Shown here one piece after another: positions 44,856 to 53,121 of a stretch of DNA of 58,101 bases; within the stretch, counting starts at the first letter, position 1; the number at the start of each line of letters is the position of its first letter. Location: contig NHNK02000019.1 of NCBI GenBank assembly GCA_002173415.2, forward strand, positions 1-58,101. Reading direction: 5' to 3'. This stretch comes from Marinomonas agarivorans. GTDB lineage: Bacteria; Pseudomonadota; Gammaproteobacteria; Pseudomonadales; Marinomonadaceae. The translations under genes were made by a program, and so were the position numbers. The notes beneath the pieces are model-generated. The model did not search any database and had not been told where the DNA came from. It was given only the letters and a program-made list of their open reading frames with translations.

Positions 44856-45695
44856 ATGACCCCCTTGGTGATATTTTCGGATTTAGATGGAACCTTACTT
44901 AATCATCATGATTATCGTTTTGATGAGGCAATCACAGCGCTAAATTTGCTAAAAAAACATCAGATTCCTTGTATTCTCAATACCAGCAAAACCTATGCAG
45001 AACTCGCTGTATTAAACCAGCAATTGGCACTAAACGCTCCCTTTATTATTGAAAATGGCGCCGCGGTTTATCTTCCAAAAGCGAACCCCTTAAACGACAA
45101 CATTCTAAAACAAGACGCCAATATAAAGCCCAATGCTCCCTACATAAAGAAACCGTTTGGCCCCTCACGTGAGCAAATATTAACAATCCTACACGCCTAC
45201 AAACCCCGCTTTTCGTTTACAGGTTTTGCGGATATGACGACCGATGCCTTAATTCAAGTAACCCAATTGCCCAAAGCGAATGCCAAATTAGCCCTACAAC
45301 GAGAGTTTACTGAACCATTACTTTGGCAAGATAGTGAGGAAGCATTTGCTCTTTTCCAAGGAGAAATGGCTCAACATGGTCTACAACTACAACGGGGTGG
45401 ACGTTTTATTCACGTGATGGGCGAAAAATGTGACAAAGCGCTGGCCATGCAATGGCTGATTGATGCCTATTGTGCTCATTACCAAAGTAATGTAACCAGC
45501 ATGGCATTGGGTGATGGCGGCAACGATGTAGCTATGATTGCTGCTGCCGACATCGGTATAGTGATTCGCTCCCCAGTGCATGAGCCCATAACGATTCCTA
45601 AGAAAGACGATGTTTATATTACCAAACACTATGGGCCAGCGGGTTGGTCCGAAGCCGTAATAAAAGTACTGAAACAACGAAACTTATCGCACTAG
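44856..45695 (+). CDS. gpgP: Glucosyl/mannosyl-3-phosphoglycerate phosphatase (HAD-IIB)
   Basis: A HAD phosphatase of 279 residues of the MpgP/YedP family. Motif I is FSDLDGTLL (Asp9, Asp11) and motif IV is ALGDGGNDVAMI. Because a GpgS-like synthase follows 54 bp later, it most likely removes phosphate from glucosyl-3-phosphoglycerate to give glucosylglycerate; mannosyl substrate is the alternative. The start at 44856 places motif I near the N-terminus as in the family; an ATG at 44805 would add 17 residues. Confidence 0.82.
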   Translation: MTPLVIFSDLDGTLLNHHDYRFDEAITALNLLKKHQIPCILNTSKTYAELAVLNQQLALNAPFIIENGAAVYLPKANPLNDNILKQDANIKPNAPYIKKPFGPSREQILTILHAYKPRFSFTGFADMTTDALIQVTQLPKANAKLALQREFTEPLLWQDSEEAFALFQGEMAQHGLQLQRGGRFIHVMGEKCDKALAMQWLIDAYCAHYQSNVTSMALGDGGNDVAMIAAADIGIVIRSPVHEPITIPKKDDVYITKHYGPAGWSEAVIKVLKQRNLSH

Positions 45696-45749
45696 ATTTT
45701 AACACTGATAATTAAAGAAAACTGATTACATATTTAAGGAGCTACTGTT

Positions 45750-46973
45750 ATGGGTGATTTTTATCAAAATGGTATTATCACAACATTGCACAACCTATCT
45801 CGCCGGCCATTGGAAGAAATGGAAGCAGAGCTAATCGAGTTTTCTAAGGTTCGCCCTATGGCGCTTATTTTGCCTTGCCTCTATTCGGAGTTAGAAACAG
45901 ATGCAATGCCAAATATTTTAGAGCACCTGAAAAAAGTGCCTTATCTGTCTGAAATCATTGTAGGCCTTGACCGTGCGGATGAAAGCCAATACCGCAAAGC
46001 ACTCAAATTTTTCTCCGTTTTGCCACAAAAAACCCATGTGCTCTGGAATGACGGCCCACGTTTACGCGCCATTGATCAAGAATTAAAAGGAGAGCACCTC
46101 GCGCCACTTGATCCAGGTAAAGGTCGCAATGTTTGGTTTTGTATGGGATACAGCCTAGCAACGGGCACCGCAGAATCCATCGCCATGCACGACTGCGATA
46201 TCGTTACCTACGACAGAGAACTGTTAGCACGCTTAATTTACCCTGTTGCCAACCCCAATTTTAACTATGAATTCTGCAAAGGGTTTTATGCTCGCACCGC
46301 CAACGGCAAAATCAACGGTCGCGTCAGTCGGCTGCTGGTAACGCCACTGATTCGTTCATTGAAAAAAGTGTTTGGCGACCTAGAATACTTGAACTACCTA
46401 AACAGCTACCGTTACCCACTCGCTGGTGAGTTTTCTTTTCGTCGTGACGTTATGACCGATATTCGTATTCCAAGTGATTGGGGCCTAGAAATTGGCGTTC
46501 TGAGTGAAATGAGTAAAAACTACTCCAATAACCGTTTGTGTCAGGTTGATATTGCCGATGTCTACGACCACAAACATCAAGACTTATCTGCAGACAATGA
46601 AGACGCAGGCCTTTCAAAAATGTCGATTGATATTACCAAAGCCATCTTCCGAAAATTGGCAACCAATGGCATTATTTTTAATCAGGAAACCTTTCGAACG
46701 ATCAAGGCGACTTATTTTCGTATTGCCTTGGATTTTGTCGAAACCTATCGCAACGACGCCGAAATTAATGGCCTGAAACTAGATGTGCACGCCGAAGAAA
46801 AAGCCGTTTCACTCTTTGCAAAAAACATCATGAAAGCTGGCAATTATTATTTAGAAAACCCAATGGAAGCCCCTTTCATTGATAGTTGGAACCGAGTAAC
46901 CAGTGCGTTTCCAAGCGTAATGCAAGAACTGTCCAGCGCCGTTGCTGCCGACATGGAAGAGTTTAGCGAATGA
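45750..46973 (+). CDS. gpgS: Glucosyl-3-phosphoglycerate synthase (GT81-like)
   Basis: A glycosyltransferase of 407 residues that should join a nucleotide-glucose to 3-phosphoglycerate. The GT-A donor loop is MHDCDIVTYDRELL with Asp148 and Asp150. The acceptor region is DPGKGRNVWFCMGYSLATG, followed by FYARTANGKINGRVSRLLVTPL, both family-typical of GpgS/MpgS. It has a strong TAAGGAG ribosome site and lies between the phosphatase and phosphorylase genes. The stop codon is in a 16-bp tandem repeat. Confidence 0.88.
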   Translation: MGDFYQNGIITTLHNLSRRPLEEMEAELIEFSKVRPMALILPCLYSELETDAMPNILEHLKKVPYLSEIIVGLDRADESQYRKALKFFSVLPQKTHVLWNDGPRLRAIDQELKGEHLAPLDPGKGRNVWFCMGYSLATGTAESIAMHDCDIVTYDRELLARLIYPVANPNFNYEFCKGFYARTANGKINGRVSRLLVTPLIRSLKKVFGDLEYLNYLNSYRYPLAGEFSFRRDVMTDIRIPSDWGLEIGVLSEMSKNYSNNRLCQVDIADVYDHKHQDLSADNEDAGLSKMSIDITKAIFRKLATNGIIFNQETFRTIKATYFRIALDFVETYRNDAEINGLKLDVHAEEKAVSLFAKNIMKAGNYYLENPMEAPFIDSWNRVTSAFPSVMQELSSAVAADMEEFSE

Positions 46974-47008
46974 CATGTTTAGCGGATGACATGTTTAGTA
47001 AGTGATTG
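46961..47008. repeat. Three 16-bp units across the gpgS stop codon
   Basis: GTTTAGCGAATGACAT (46961-46976), GTTTAGCGGATGACAT (46977-46992) and a decayed copy GTTTAGTAAGTGATTG (46993-47008) lie head to tail. The first contains the stop codon. Confidence 0.8.
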
Positions 47009-47041
47009 TTTATTAAGGCTCAATAAAGAATAGGAAGTGTT

Positions 47042-48778
47042 ATGGAACAAACTAGTTTGTCGCAACTTGAGCAACGCCTAATTGCTCACATACAAATTTT
47101 GTATCCCGAACAAGAAGCATTCGAATTAAGTCATTTATGCCTACAAGAATTTGGCTTAGCGCCGGACACACCAACACCAGCGCCGCACCGAAACATCTGG
47201 GATGAAAGTGATATTATGCTGATCACCTATGGCGATACCATTCGTTCAGAAGTCGAAGCGCCATTAAAAACCCTGCACTCTTTTTTGCAAAAATACCTAA
47301 AAGAATCACTTTCTGCTGTGCACCTACTGCCGTTTTTCCCTTACAGCTCGGATGATGGCTTTAGTGTCATGGATTACACCACGGTGAACCCATCCGTTGG
47401 ACAATGGGATCATGTCACCGACATCACAGAAGACTTCAAAGTCATGGGCGATCTGGTTATCAACCACTGCTCTAGTCGCAGTTTGTGGTTCGAGAATTAT
47501 AAAAAAGGTCTCAAACCCGGCGCTGGTTATTTCAAAGAAGCCAGCCCAGACACAGATTTAAGCGCAGTTGTCCGCCCCAGAACCTCGCCACTGTTAAGGG
47601 AAGTCGAAACCAAAGATGGCACCAAGCATGTGTGGTGTACTTTTAGCCATGATCAGATTGATTTGGACTTCCAGAATCCTGACGTACTAATGGAGTTTTT
47701 GCGTATTATTAAGCTCTATCTGGATAAAGGCATTCGTTGGTTCCGATTGGACGCCGTCGCCTTTCTTTGGAAAACCCGTGGCACACCTTGCATTAACTTA
47801 CCGAAAACCCACGAAATGATCCGTCTGTTGCGCCTGATGATCGAACATTACGCGCCTGACTCTGTGATCATTACCGAAACCAATATTCCGAATCATGAAA
47901 ACCTGACCTATTTCGGTAACGCCAACGAAGCCCATTTAATCTATAACTTTTCATTACCGCCCTTGTTGATCAACAGTTTGGTGACAGGCTCCTGCACGCA
48001 TTTAAAAAACTGGCTCATGAGCATGCCACCAGCGCAACAAGGCACAACCTACCTCAACTTTGTTGCCTCTCATGATGGTATTGGATTACGACCAACCGAA
48101 GGCTTATTAAGCGAGTGGGAAATTGAAACATTGGTGTCCACCATGCAACGCTTTGGTGGTAAAACCTCCGCCAGAACCACACCCGATGGCAATGTGAAAC
48201 CCTATGAAATTAACATCAGTTTATGGAGCGCGATGGCAGGTTCGGTACAGTCTGGCCCAGATCAATGGCAATTTGCCCGCTTTATGTGTGCCGCGGCCGT
48301 TATGTGCGCACTCGAAGGCGTACCCGCGTTTTACATTCACAGCTTATTTGGCACAGAGAACGATCTAGAGCGAGTCGAACACACTGGCCATTTCCGCTCC
48401 ATTAATCGCCATATCTGGCAATTGGAAGACTTAGAACATGCATTGAATACCAATACCCATCACCAAAAAGTCTTCGCAGCCATGAAAGGCTTATTGCAAT
48501 TACGCCGCCAACAATCTGCCTTCCACCCCAATGCCACCCAATATGTGCTACATATGGGCGAAGGCATTTTTGCCTTCTGGCGCCAAAGTGTTGACCGTCG
48601 ACAAAGCATTTTTGCTATTCATAATGTCACCGATCAACCCCAGCATTTTAACCTGTCAGATTTGAATTTGATTGCTACTGCGGACTGGGTCGACCTGATT
48701 ACCGACACCCATTATGAAGACAAAATGGCCAGAGTCACCTTAATGCCTTATCAATATATTTGGTTGGCGAATAGGTAA
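47042..48778 (+). CDS. GH13_18 glucosylglycerate phosphorylase (sucrose-phosphorylase-like)
   Basis: A 578-residue GH13 subfamily 18 enzyme. The catalytic residues are visible: nucleophile Asp237 (WFRLDAVAF), acid/base Glu279 (IITETNIP) and stabiliser Asp345 (ASHDGIG). In this subfamily only some members act on sucrose; those placed next to GpgS are expected to be glucosylglycerate phosphorylases (as E. coli YcjM). It would recover glucose-1-phosphate and glycerate from the solute. It is 68 bp after gpgS. Confidence 0.85.
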   Translation: MEQTSLSQLEQRLIAHIQILYPEQEAFELSHLCLQEFGLAPDTPTPAPHRNIWDESDIMLITYGDTIRSEVEAPLKTLHSFLQKYLKESLSAVHLLPFFPYSSDDGFSVMDYTTVNPSVGQWDHVTDITEDFKVMGDLVINHCSSRSLWFENYKKGLKPGAGYFKEASPDTDLSAVVRPRTSPLLREVETKDGTKHVWCTFSHDQIDLDFQNPDVLMEFLRIIKLYLDKGIRWFRLDAVAFLWKTRGTPCINLPKTHEMIRLLRLMIEHYAPDSVIITETNIPNHENLTYFGNANEAHLIYNFSLPPLLINSLVTGSCTHLKNWLMSMPPAQQGTTYLNFVASHDGIGLRPTEGLLSEWEIETLVSTMQRFGGKTSARTTPDGNVKPYEINISLWSAMAGSVQSGPDQWQFARFMCAAAVMCALEGVPAFYIHSLFGTENDLERVEHTGHFRSINRHIWQLEDLEHALNTNTHHQKVFAAMKGLLQLRRQQSAFHPNATQYVLHMGEGIFAFWRQSVDRRQSIFAIHNVTDQPQHFNLSDLNLIATADWVDLITDTHYEDKMARVTLMPYQYIWLANR

Positions 48779-48780
48779 GG

Positions 48781-48870
48781 TTATTTGGAGGCAGATGAAC
48801 AAGCTCGAATGGTACGTTCTAATGAAGTCAAAAGACTCGCCGAAGAGTTTTTCATCTACTCCCAAATATC
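48781..48870. repeat. Dispersed 90-bp repeat, copy 1
   Basis: Closely similar to 52269-52359 (about three quarters identical by eye), in the same orientation. Its ends carry imperfect inverted repeats (AGATGAACAAGCTC / GAGTTTTTCATCT). It begins at the end of the GH13 gene and occupies the gap before the DUF2000 gene. Confidence 0.7.
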
Positions 48871-48886
48871 ACTTTGTATTCACCGA

Positions 48887-49297
48887 TTAATCATGTAGCT
48901 TCGCTCCTTTTGTTATTTTGTCCGCTATCTTGCACTCGGCTCTGAAACCAATTCCAACCAATGGTAGTTCTTCTGTTATGTAGTTTTGTACTGTCGCTCT
49001 ATTAGCTTCGTCATGTCCTGTTGCAAACATATCTTCAATATAAATCGCAGCACGAACACTTCTGTTTTGTGTCCGTTGTAGTATCGTTTTCAACTTGTCT
49101 CTGGGGGCTTTTAAGATAATGGCTGGTTGAATGCTTAGGGGGGTGTACTGATGACCAGATTTATCTCTATAAATTTCACCGATCATATTTTGATTTTGTG
49201 CGATTATGCCACTGGTGATAAAGGAAACAATGTTCAAGCGTTGCCAAATAGCAAGGTCATCCGCGACGATAATGATCACTTTGGTATCCAATTTCAT
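48887..49297 (-). CDS. DUF2000 protein
   Basis: A 136-residue protein of the DUF2000 family, a peptidyl-tRNA-hydrolase-2-like fold (KVIIIVADDLAIWQRLNIVSFITSGI, then LKTILQRTQNRSVRAAIYIEDMFATGHD). No catalytic function can be assigned. It is 20 bp downstream of a LysE exporter gene, with an AraC regulator behind, a common trio. Confidence 0.85.
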   Translation of the reverse strand: MKLDTKVIIIVADDLAIWQRLNIVSFITSGIIAQNQNMIGEIYRDKSGHQYTPLSIQPAIILKAPRDKLKTILQRTQNRSVRAAIYIEDMFATGHDEANRATVQNYITEELPLVGIGFRAECKIADKITKGAKLHD

Positions 49298-49317
49298 TTA
49301 GTAACTCCTTAGTCTTA

Positions 49318-49941
49318 TCAAATCAATTTCATGTATACGTGATTGATCGCAATATCAACGGCGACATACGTTAATAATGACGCCATAGCTAGATTGATGA
49401 TGTTAAAAACAGTGGCGTTATTCACGACTGTATTTAGTTTGGCGCCCATTAGCAGATAAACAGCAGGGGCACCAAAAGCCAAAACAGATAAACCGATAGA
49501 CCAAATACCTATGCTCATTCCAGAGATATCAGCAGCCGGAAATTGAACCGTGACAATGGGGATTATAGCGACGAGCGCCTTAGGATTAAGCAGTTGAAGG
49601 AGTAACCCTGAACGAAAGCTTATTGTGTTGTGTGATGGGGGTTCTCCATGCCAATCATTGGCATTGGTCTTTCTACTGACGATACTCGATTTGAAAAGAC
49701 GAAACGCCAAATAGGTTATGTAAATACAGCCCATAGCGCTTAATAAAACCTGATAATTTGGACTAATCAGCAAAGCCCCGCCGTAACCAAACGTTAAGAA
49801 CAGTATCAGCATGGCGGTGGCAACGCCTAAACAGAAGCGTAATGTTGCTGCTATGTGCCCATGTAAGCCAGCATTAAAGCTCATAAAATTTGCAGGCCCT
49901 GGGGTGTACATAACGCCGAACGCGAACGCGAGTATTTCCAT
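49318..49941 (-). CDS. LysE/RhtB-family amino-acid exporter
   Basis: A 207-residue inner-membrane exporter with about six transmembrane segments. The family start FAFGVMYTPGPANFMSFNAGL and the mid GLLLQLLNPKALVAIIPIVT are clear. The start is the ATG at 49941, which has a GGAG site; the longer frame would need a TTG. The AraC regulator upstream probably controls it. Confidence 0.9.
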   Translation of the reverse strand: MEILAFAFGVMYTPGPANFMSFNAGLHGHIAATLRFCLGVATAMLILFLTFGYGGALLISPNYQVLLSAMGCIYITYLAFRLFKSSIVSRKTNANDWHGEPPSHNTISFRSGLLLQLLNPKALVAIIPIVTVQFPAADISGMSIGIWSIGLSVLAFGAPAVYLLMGAKLNTVVNNATVFNIINLAMASLLTYVAVDIAINHVYMKLI

Positions 49942-50003
49942 TGGAAACTCCAATAATGTTAGAAGATGTTTAGCCTGAAATTAGGCGATAGAAGAGTGCT
50001 TAA

Positions 50004-50840
50004 TTAGGACGTTAGAACGTCTAATTGGTATTGCTTAGGAGTCATACCAAAAACAGGTTTAAAGCGTCGATTAAAATGGCTGAGATCACTAAACCCATAG
50101 TTAAACACGACATCATCCAGAGATTTACCAGCAGCCAAATCTGCCTTGGCACGATTGAGGCGTGAATTAAGAATGTACTGGTGGGGTGTGATGTTAAAGT
50201 GCTGCTTAAACAGTCGCAAAAAGTGATATTTTGACAAATTAGCAGCACGACTAATGTCTTCTAATGACAAGTCGGTTGAGATATTGTCTTCAATAAATGT
50301 TTGTGCTTTCAATAAGCAGTGGTCAGGGTGAATTTGAGTGTTCGCAGAGGCACTTTGGCCATAGCGCAAGGCAATGTATTCTGCCATTTGGTACATAGCA
50401 CATTCTTGCTCTAGTTTACTGCTATTTTTATCCGCAATTAAATCAGTCAGTTGAAGAATATGTTGGCGTAAGTGCCGATCATCCGACAAGGTGTCTGGTA
50501 TCTGAAAATCAACTCTTTGCTTGATGCCTGCACTATTCAGAAAAGGCATAAATTGATCAGGATGAAGATAAAGCATACGGTATTGTAATGAATCTTCGAT
50601 ACCAGACTCGCCGTCATGAACTTCACCTGGGTTAAAAACGATCACATTACCAGGGTTGCTATGATGGTATGCTCCCTTCGCAAAAAAGTCCTGACGACCT
50701 GCCAAAGTGACGCCAAAGGAATATTCCTCGTGAGCGTGTTTACCATAGGCAAAATCTGACATTTCTGCTTCCAGCGCAACAGTATGATCAAAGTATTTGC
50801 TCTTGGCATATTGAAACGTATTTTCGTCAGACACCGTCAT
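50004..50840 (-). CDS. AraC-family transcriptional regulator
   Basis: A 278-residue activator. The N-terminal cupin-like sensor includes HAHEEYSFGVTLAGRQDFFAKG. The C-terminal double HTH is LSLEDISRAANLSKYHFLRLFKQHFNITPHQYILNSRLNRAKADLA and GFSDLSHFNRRFKPVFGMTPKQYQ (shown here only in part). It is followed by the LysE exporter and DUF2000 genes, which it likely activates. Confidence 0.9.
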   Translation of the reverse strand: MTVSDENTFQYAKSKYFDHTVALEAEMSDFAYGKHAHEEYSFGVTLAGRQDFFAKGAYHHSNPGNVIVFNPGEVHDGESGIEDSLQYRMLYLHPDQFMPFLNSAGIKQRVDFQIPDTLSDDRHLRQHILQLTDLIADKNSSKLEQECAMYQMAEYIALRYGQSASANTQIHPDHCLLKAQTFIEDNISTDLSLEDISRAANLSKYHFLRLFKQHFNITPHQYILNSRLNRAKADLAAGKSLDDVVFNYGFSDLSHFNRRFKPVFGMTPKQYQLDVLTS

Positions 50841-50954
50841 TTACCTCTTTTAAATTGCAAATTGATAATGTCTTACAAGTATAGTTGAGTGTGTTCTCGA
50901 CGACTTGGACAAAATTGCTGTTTTAGCGACCTTGGTAAATTTTTGAACATCACA

Positions 50955-51953
50955 TCAACAATAACTGGCAATACGTTCACGGCAACACTGTTCGACCAAT
51001 GCTTGCAAGTGCCACACCCGTTCAGACAACCACGTAAGCTCTGCATGACTAATGGCAAAACTGGGCTTGTAGCGTGCGTTCACGTAGGCGCTGCGCAGCA
51101 AGGCAAAACAACGTTGCTCAAACTCGGTGGTTTGAGGGAATACAGACAAAACGCTTGGCGCGAGCTCACTGGATAAACTCGCCGCCCGTAACCCCAATTT
51201 ACGCAAATCGTGGCTGCTGGATTTATAACGAGAAAACACCAACAACATCGTGCCATACAAACGCTCGGCTATTTGGTGCAGTAAAAACGCCGCTTCGCTG
51301 TAATCCTGCTCCAAAAAGTGCAAAGTAAAACTCTTACGCAAAATCAACGCCTTAGAAAACCAGTGCTCAAAATCAGACTTTGCGGCTCGATAGCGCTCAC
51401 TGGGCGACAAGATAAAGGGATGCGCCAAATGATACTCATTGGTATCGTAAAGCACCTTACCTTCATGGAAAATATCCGTATAAAATGGAATACCACGACT
51501 GAGGGCTCGATTCACACAGTGGATGTCTTCCACAATCAAATGCACAGGCGTCTCCACCTGTTTTTTAAACGCGTTAAATAAGGCATCTTTACGCTCAATC
51601 TTCTTCGCTAGTCCATCGTTTTTCACAATGGCTAAGAGATCAAAACAAGGTTGGCTTTTACTAAAAAAAGAACTAGAAAAGGGACTAGAAGAAGGCCCAG
51701 AGAAAGACCTAGACAAAGGCTCATACACATCCCCACAAACACTCTCTTGAGCATTCTCTCGAGCATGGCTACCAAACAAAATCAACATACTAGGTTTCGT
51801 CAGCGTCAATAAAATATCGACTGTCTGCTGCAATTGACGCCGCTTAGCGTGATCCAAATGAGGAAGTTGAAAAGAAAGTGATGCAGTCGGAGAGGAAAAG
51901 CGGTGAGAAGAAAAGCACCCCCTCGTGCCTATAGATTGAGTCATTGTATTCAT
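50955..51953 (-). CDS. MNT nucleotidyltransferase-HEPN fusion protein
   Basis: About 332 residues. The N-terminal half has a minimal-nucleotidyltransferase motif LFGSHAREN, and after an insert PCFDLLAIVKND in place of the usual SDxDLL, so one metal-binding Asp appears lost. The C-terminal half is HEPN-like, with RYKSSSHDLRKLG, which contains the Rx5H RNase pattern. Separate MNT and HEPN proteins form a toxin-antitoxin pair; here they are fused. A Ser/Phe/Pro-rich insert is encoded by a 12-bp repeat. The start is uncertain (three in-frame ATGs). Confidence 0.7.
   Translation of the reverse strand: MNTMTQSIGTRGCFSSHRFSSPTASLSFQLPHLDHAKRRQLQQTVDILLTLTKPSMLILFGSHARENAQESVCGDVYEPLSRSFSGPSSSPFSSSFFSKSQPCFDLLAIVKNDGLAKKIERKDALFNAFKKQVETPVHLIVEDIHCVNRALSRGIPFYTDIFHEGKVLYDTNEYHLAHPFILSPSERYRAAKSDFEHWFSKALILRKSFTLHFLEQDYSEAAFLLHQIAERLYGTMLLVFSRYKSSSHDLRKLGLRAASLSSELAPSVLSVFPQTTEFEQRCFALLRSAYVNARYKPSFAISHAELTWLSERVWHLQALVEQCCRERIASYC
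51658..51717. repeat. 12-bp minisatellite inside the MNT-HEPN gene
   Basis: Five imperfect 12-bp units (51658, 51670, 51682, 51694, 51706), plus-strand pattern near GGACTAGAAGAA, encode the low-complexity Ser/Phe/Pro loop between the GSHARE and DLL motifs. The unit length keeps the frame. Confidence 0.75.
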
Positions 51954-51984
51954 TATGTTCACCATATGTATATTCAGCATTCCA

Positions 51985-52160
51985 GCTACCACCCACGGTC
52001 TAAAATGGGTGGCAGCGCCAAAGCAGGGTTAGACCGCGGCACATAGGTGAAACCGCCCCTACTCGGCACTACCATAAAGAGTGAACGAGTTTGAGCAAGA
52101 CACAAAAAAAGCGCGTGACGCGCCTGTGTGTCACCTATGTATTTGCAGGGGTCTAAACCT
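51985..52160. repeat. Nested palindromic element between divergent genes
   Basis: An 11-bp stem (51985-51995 / 52006-52016, one mismatch, CCACCCA/TGGGTGG core) is followed by a 136-bp palindrome. That palindrome has outer arms AGGGTTAGACC (52025) and GGTCTAAACCT (52150), middle arms ACATAGGTGA (52041) and TCACCTATGT (52131), and an inner GCGCG-TGA-CGCGC hairpin (52111-52123). This is the main content of the 530-bp gap 51954-52485, together with repeat copy 2 below. It is a MITE-like or structured-RNA candidate. Confidence 0.7.
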
Positions 52161-52268
52161 GAGCCAACGTTTTCCTAAATAAAGGTTGTTGGATGGGATT
52201 AGTGTAGGCGTGAGGAAGGTTTGGAGTCAAGGGAGATTTTGCTCATGGTATTTGAGGGTAAAATTGGG

Positions 52269-52359
52269 ATACTTGGGGTCTGATGAAGAAACTCGGATAA
52301 TACATTCTAATGAAATTCAAAGACTCGCTAAAGAGTTTTTCATCTGCCCCTAAATATCC
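52269..52359. repeat. Dispersed 90-bp repeat, copy 2
   Basis: Similar to 48781-48870 in the same orientation. Both copies keep a short open frame related to GYLxxDExxRxxxSNExxRLAxEFFI. The pair brackets DUF2000, LysE, AraC and the MNT-HEPN gene. Confidence 0.7.
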
Positions 52360-52485
52360 CCAATAAAAGGCAGAGTTATTTATATGAGCTAATAATGTGA
52401 CCTGAATTAAATATTGCTTACTCATTAATTGTTATGATATTAAAAAACTAATTTCAAACACAAACTTAAATAAAGAGGATCTTTT

Positions 52486-53121
52486 ATGAGTTTTTGGAAA
52501 GTATTAGGCGGTGCTGCCGCTGGAGTTGCTTGTGTTGTTGCGTTGCCTGTTGCAGGTCCTGTTGGGGCAATTACAGCCGTAGGGGCAGCTATTGCAGGTG
52601 GAGTTGGTGCTACGGCAGGAGGGATTGCTTCTGCAATGGACGATAGTGAAGAGCAAGCAGAAAAACGTGGAGCTAGAAGCGCAGCAGCTAAATATGGCAA
52701 AAAGTATGAGAAACTTGAGGCTGCGTTAAAGGACGCTGAAAATAGGCTAAATGAATCAGAAGACTATTTTAAGTTATTAATAGCTATGGAAGCCGTTGGT
52801 TTAGCATGTGCGGCTTGTGATGGTGAAATTGCTCCTGAAGAACGTCAAGAAATAGATGAATTTATTGCTGGAATATCTTCTAGTGAATTACCTTCCAATG
52901 TAAAAAGAGAGATTGAAGCTATCGCTAACAACCCTCCGAATATAACAACTGCGTTCCAGCTAGCTTCCAGCGTAGGTCTAGATTCTTTTGATCTGTTTAA
53001 TGAAATTATAGAAGTTGTAATGCACGCTGATGGGTATGTGCATGAAAATGAGAAAGACTTTGTAAATGCATGGAATGAACTTAGTAGCAGCTTAATAAGC
53101 AAGGAGATTATTAATGTCTAG
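52486..53121 (+). CDS. TerB-like protein with a glycine-rich hydrophobic N-terminus
   Basis: A 211-residue protein. Residues about 5-50 are Gly/Ala-rich and hydrophobic (a glycine-zipper-like membrane or oligomer segment). Residues 65-95 are a short coiled coil. The C-terminal part looks like TerB: AACDGEIAPEERQEIDEFI and VVMHADGYVHENEKDFVNAW, two acidic metal-type loops in a helical bundle. It overlaps the next gene by 8 bp, so they are translated together. TerB domains occur in tellurite resistance and in several phage-defence systems. Function here is inferred from this context only. Confidence 0.7.
   Translation: MSFWKVLGGAAAGVACVVALPVAGPVGAITAVGAAIAGGVGATAGGIASAMDDSEEQAEKRGARSAAAKYGKKYEKLEAALKDAENRLNESEDYFKLLIAMEAVGLACAACDGEIAPEERQEIDEFIAGISSSELPSNVKREIEAIANNPPNITTAFQLASSVGLDSFDLFNEIIEVVMHADGYVHENEKDFVNAWNELSSSLISKEIINV

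Noticed and set aside
52025-52160. Integron attC site
   Set aside because: The palindrome begins with a GTTRRRY-like sequence and ends with an RYYYAA-like one, the reverse of the attC order, and there is no integrase or cassette series.
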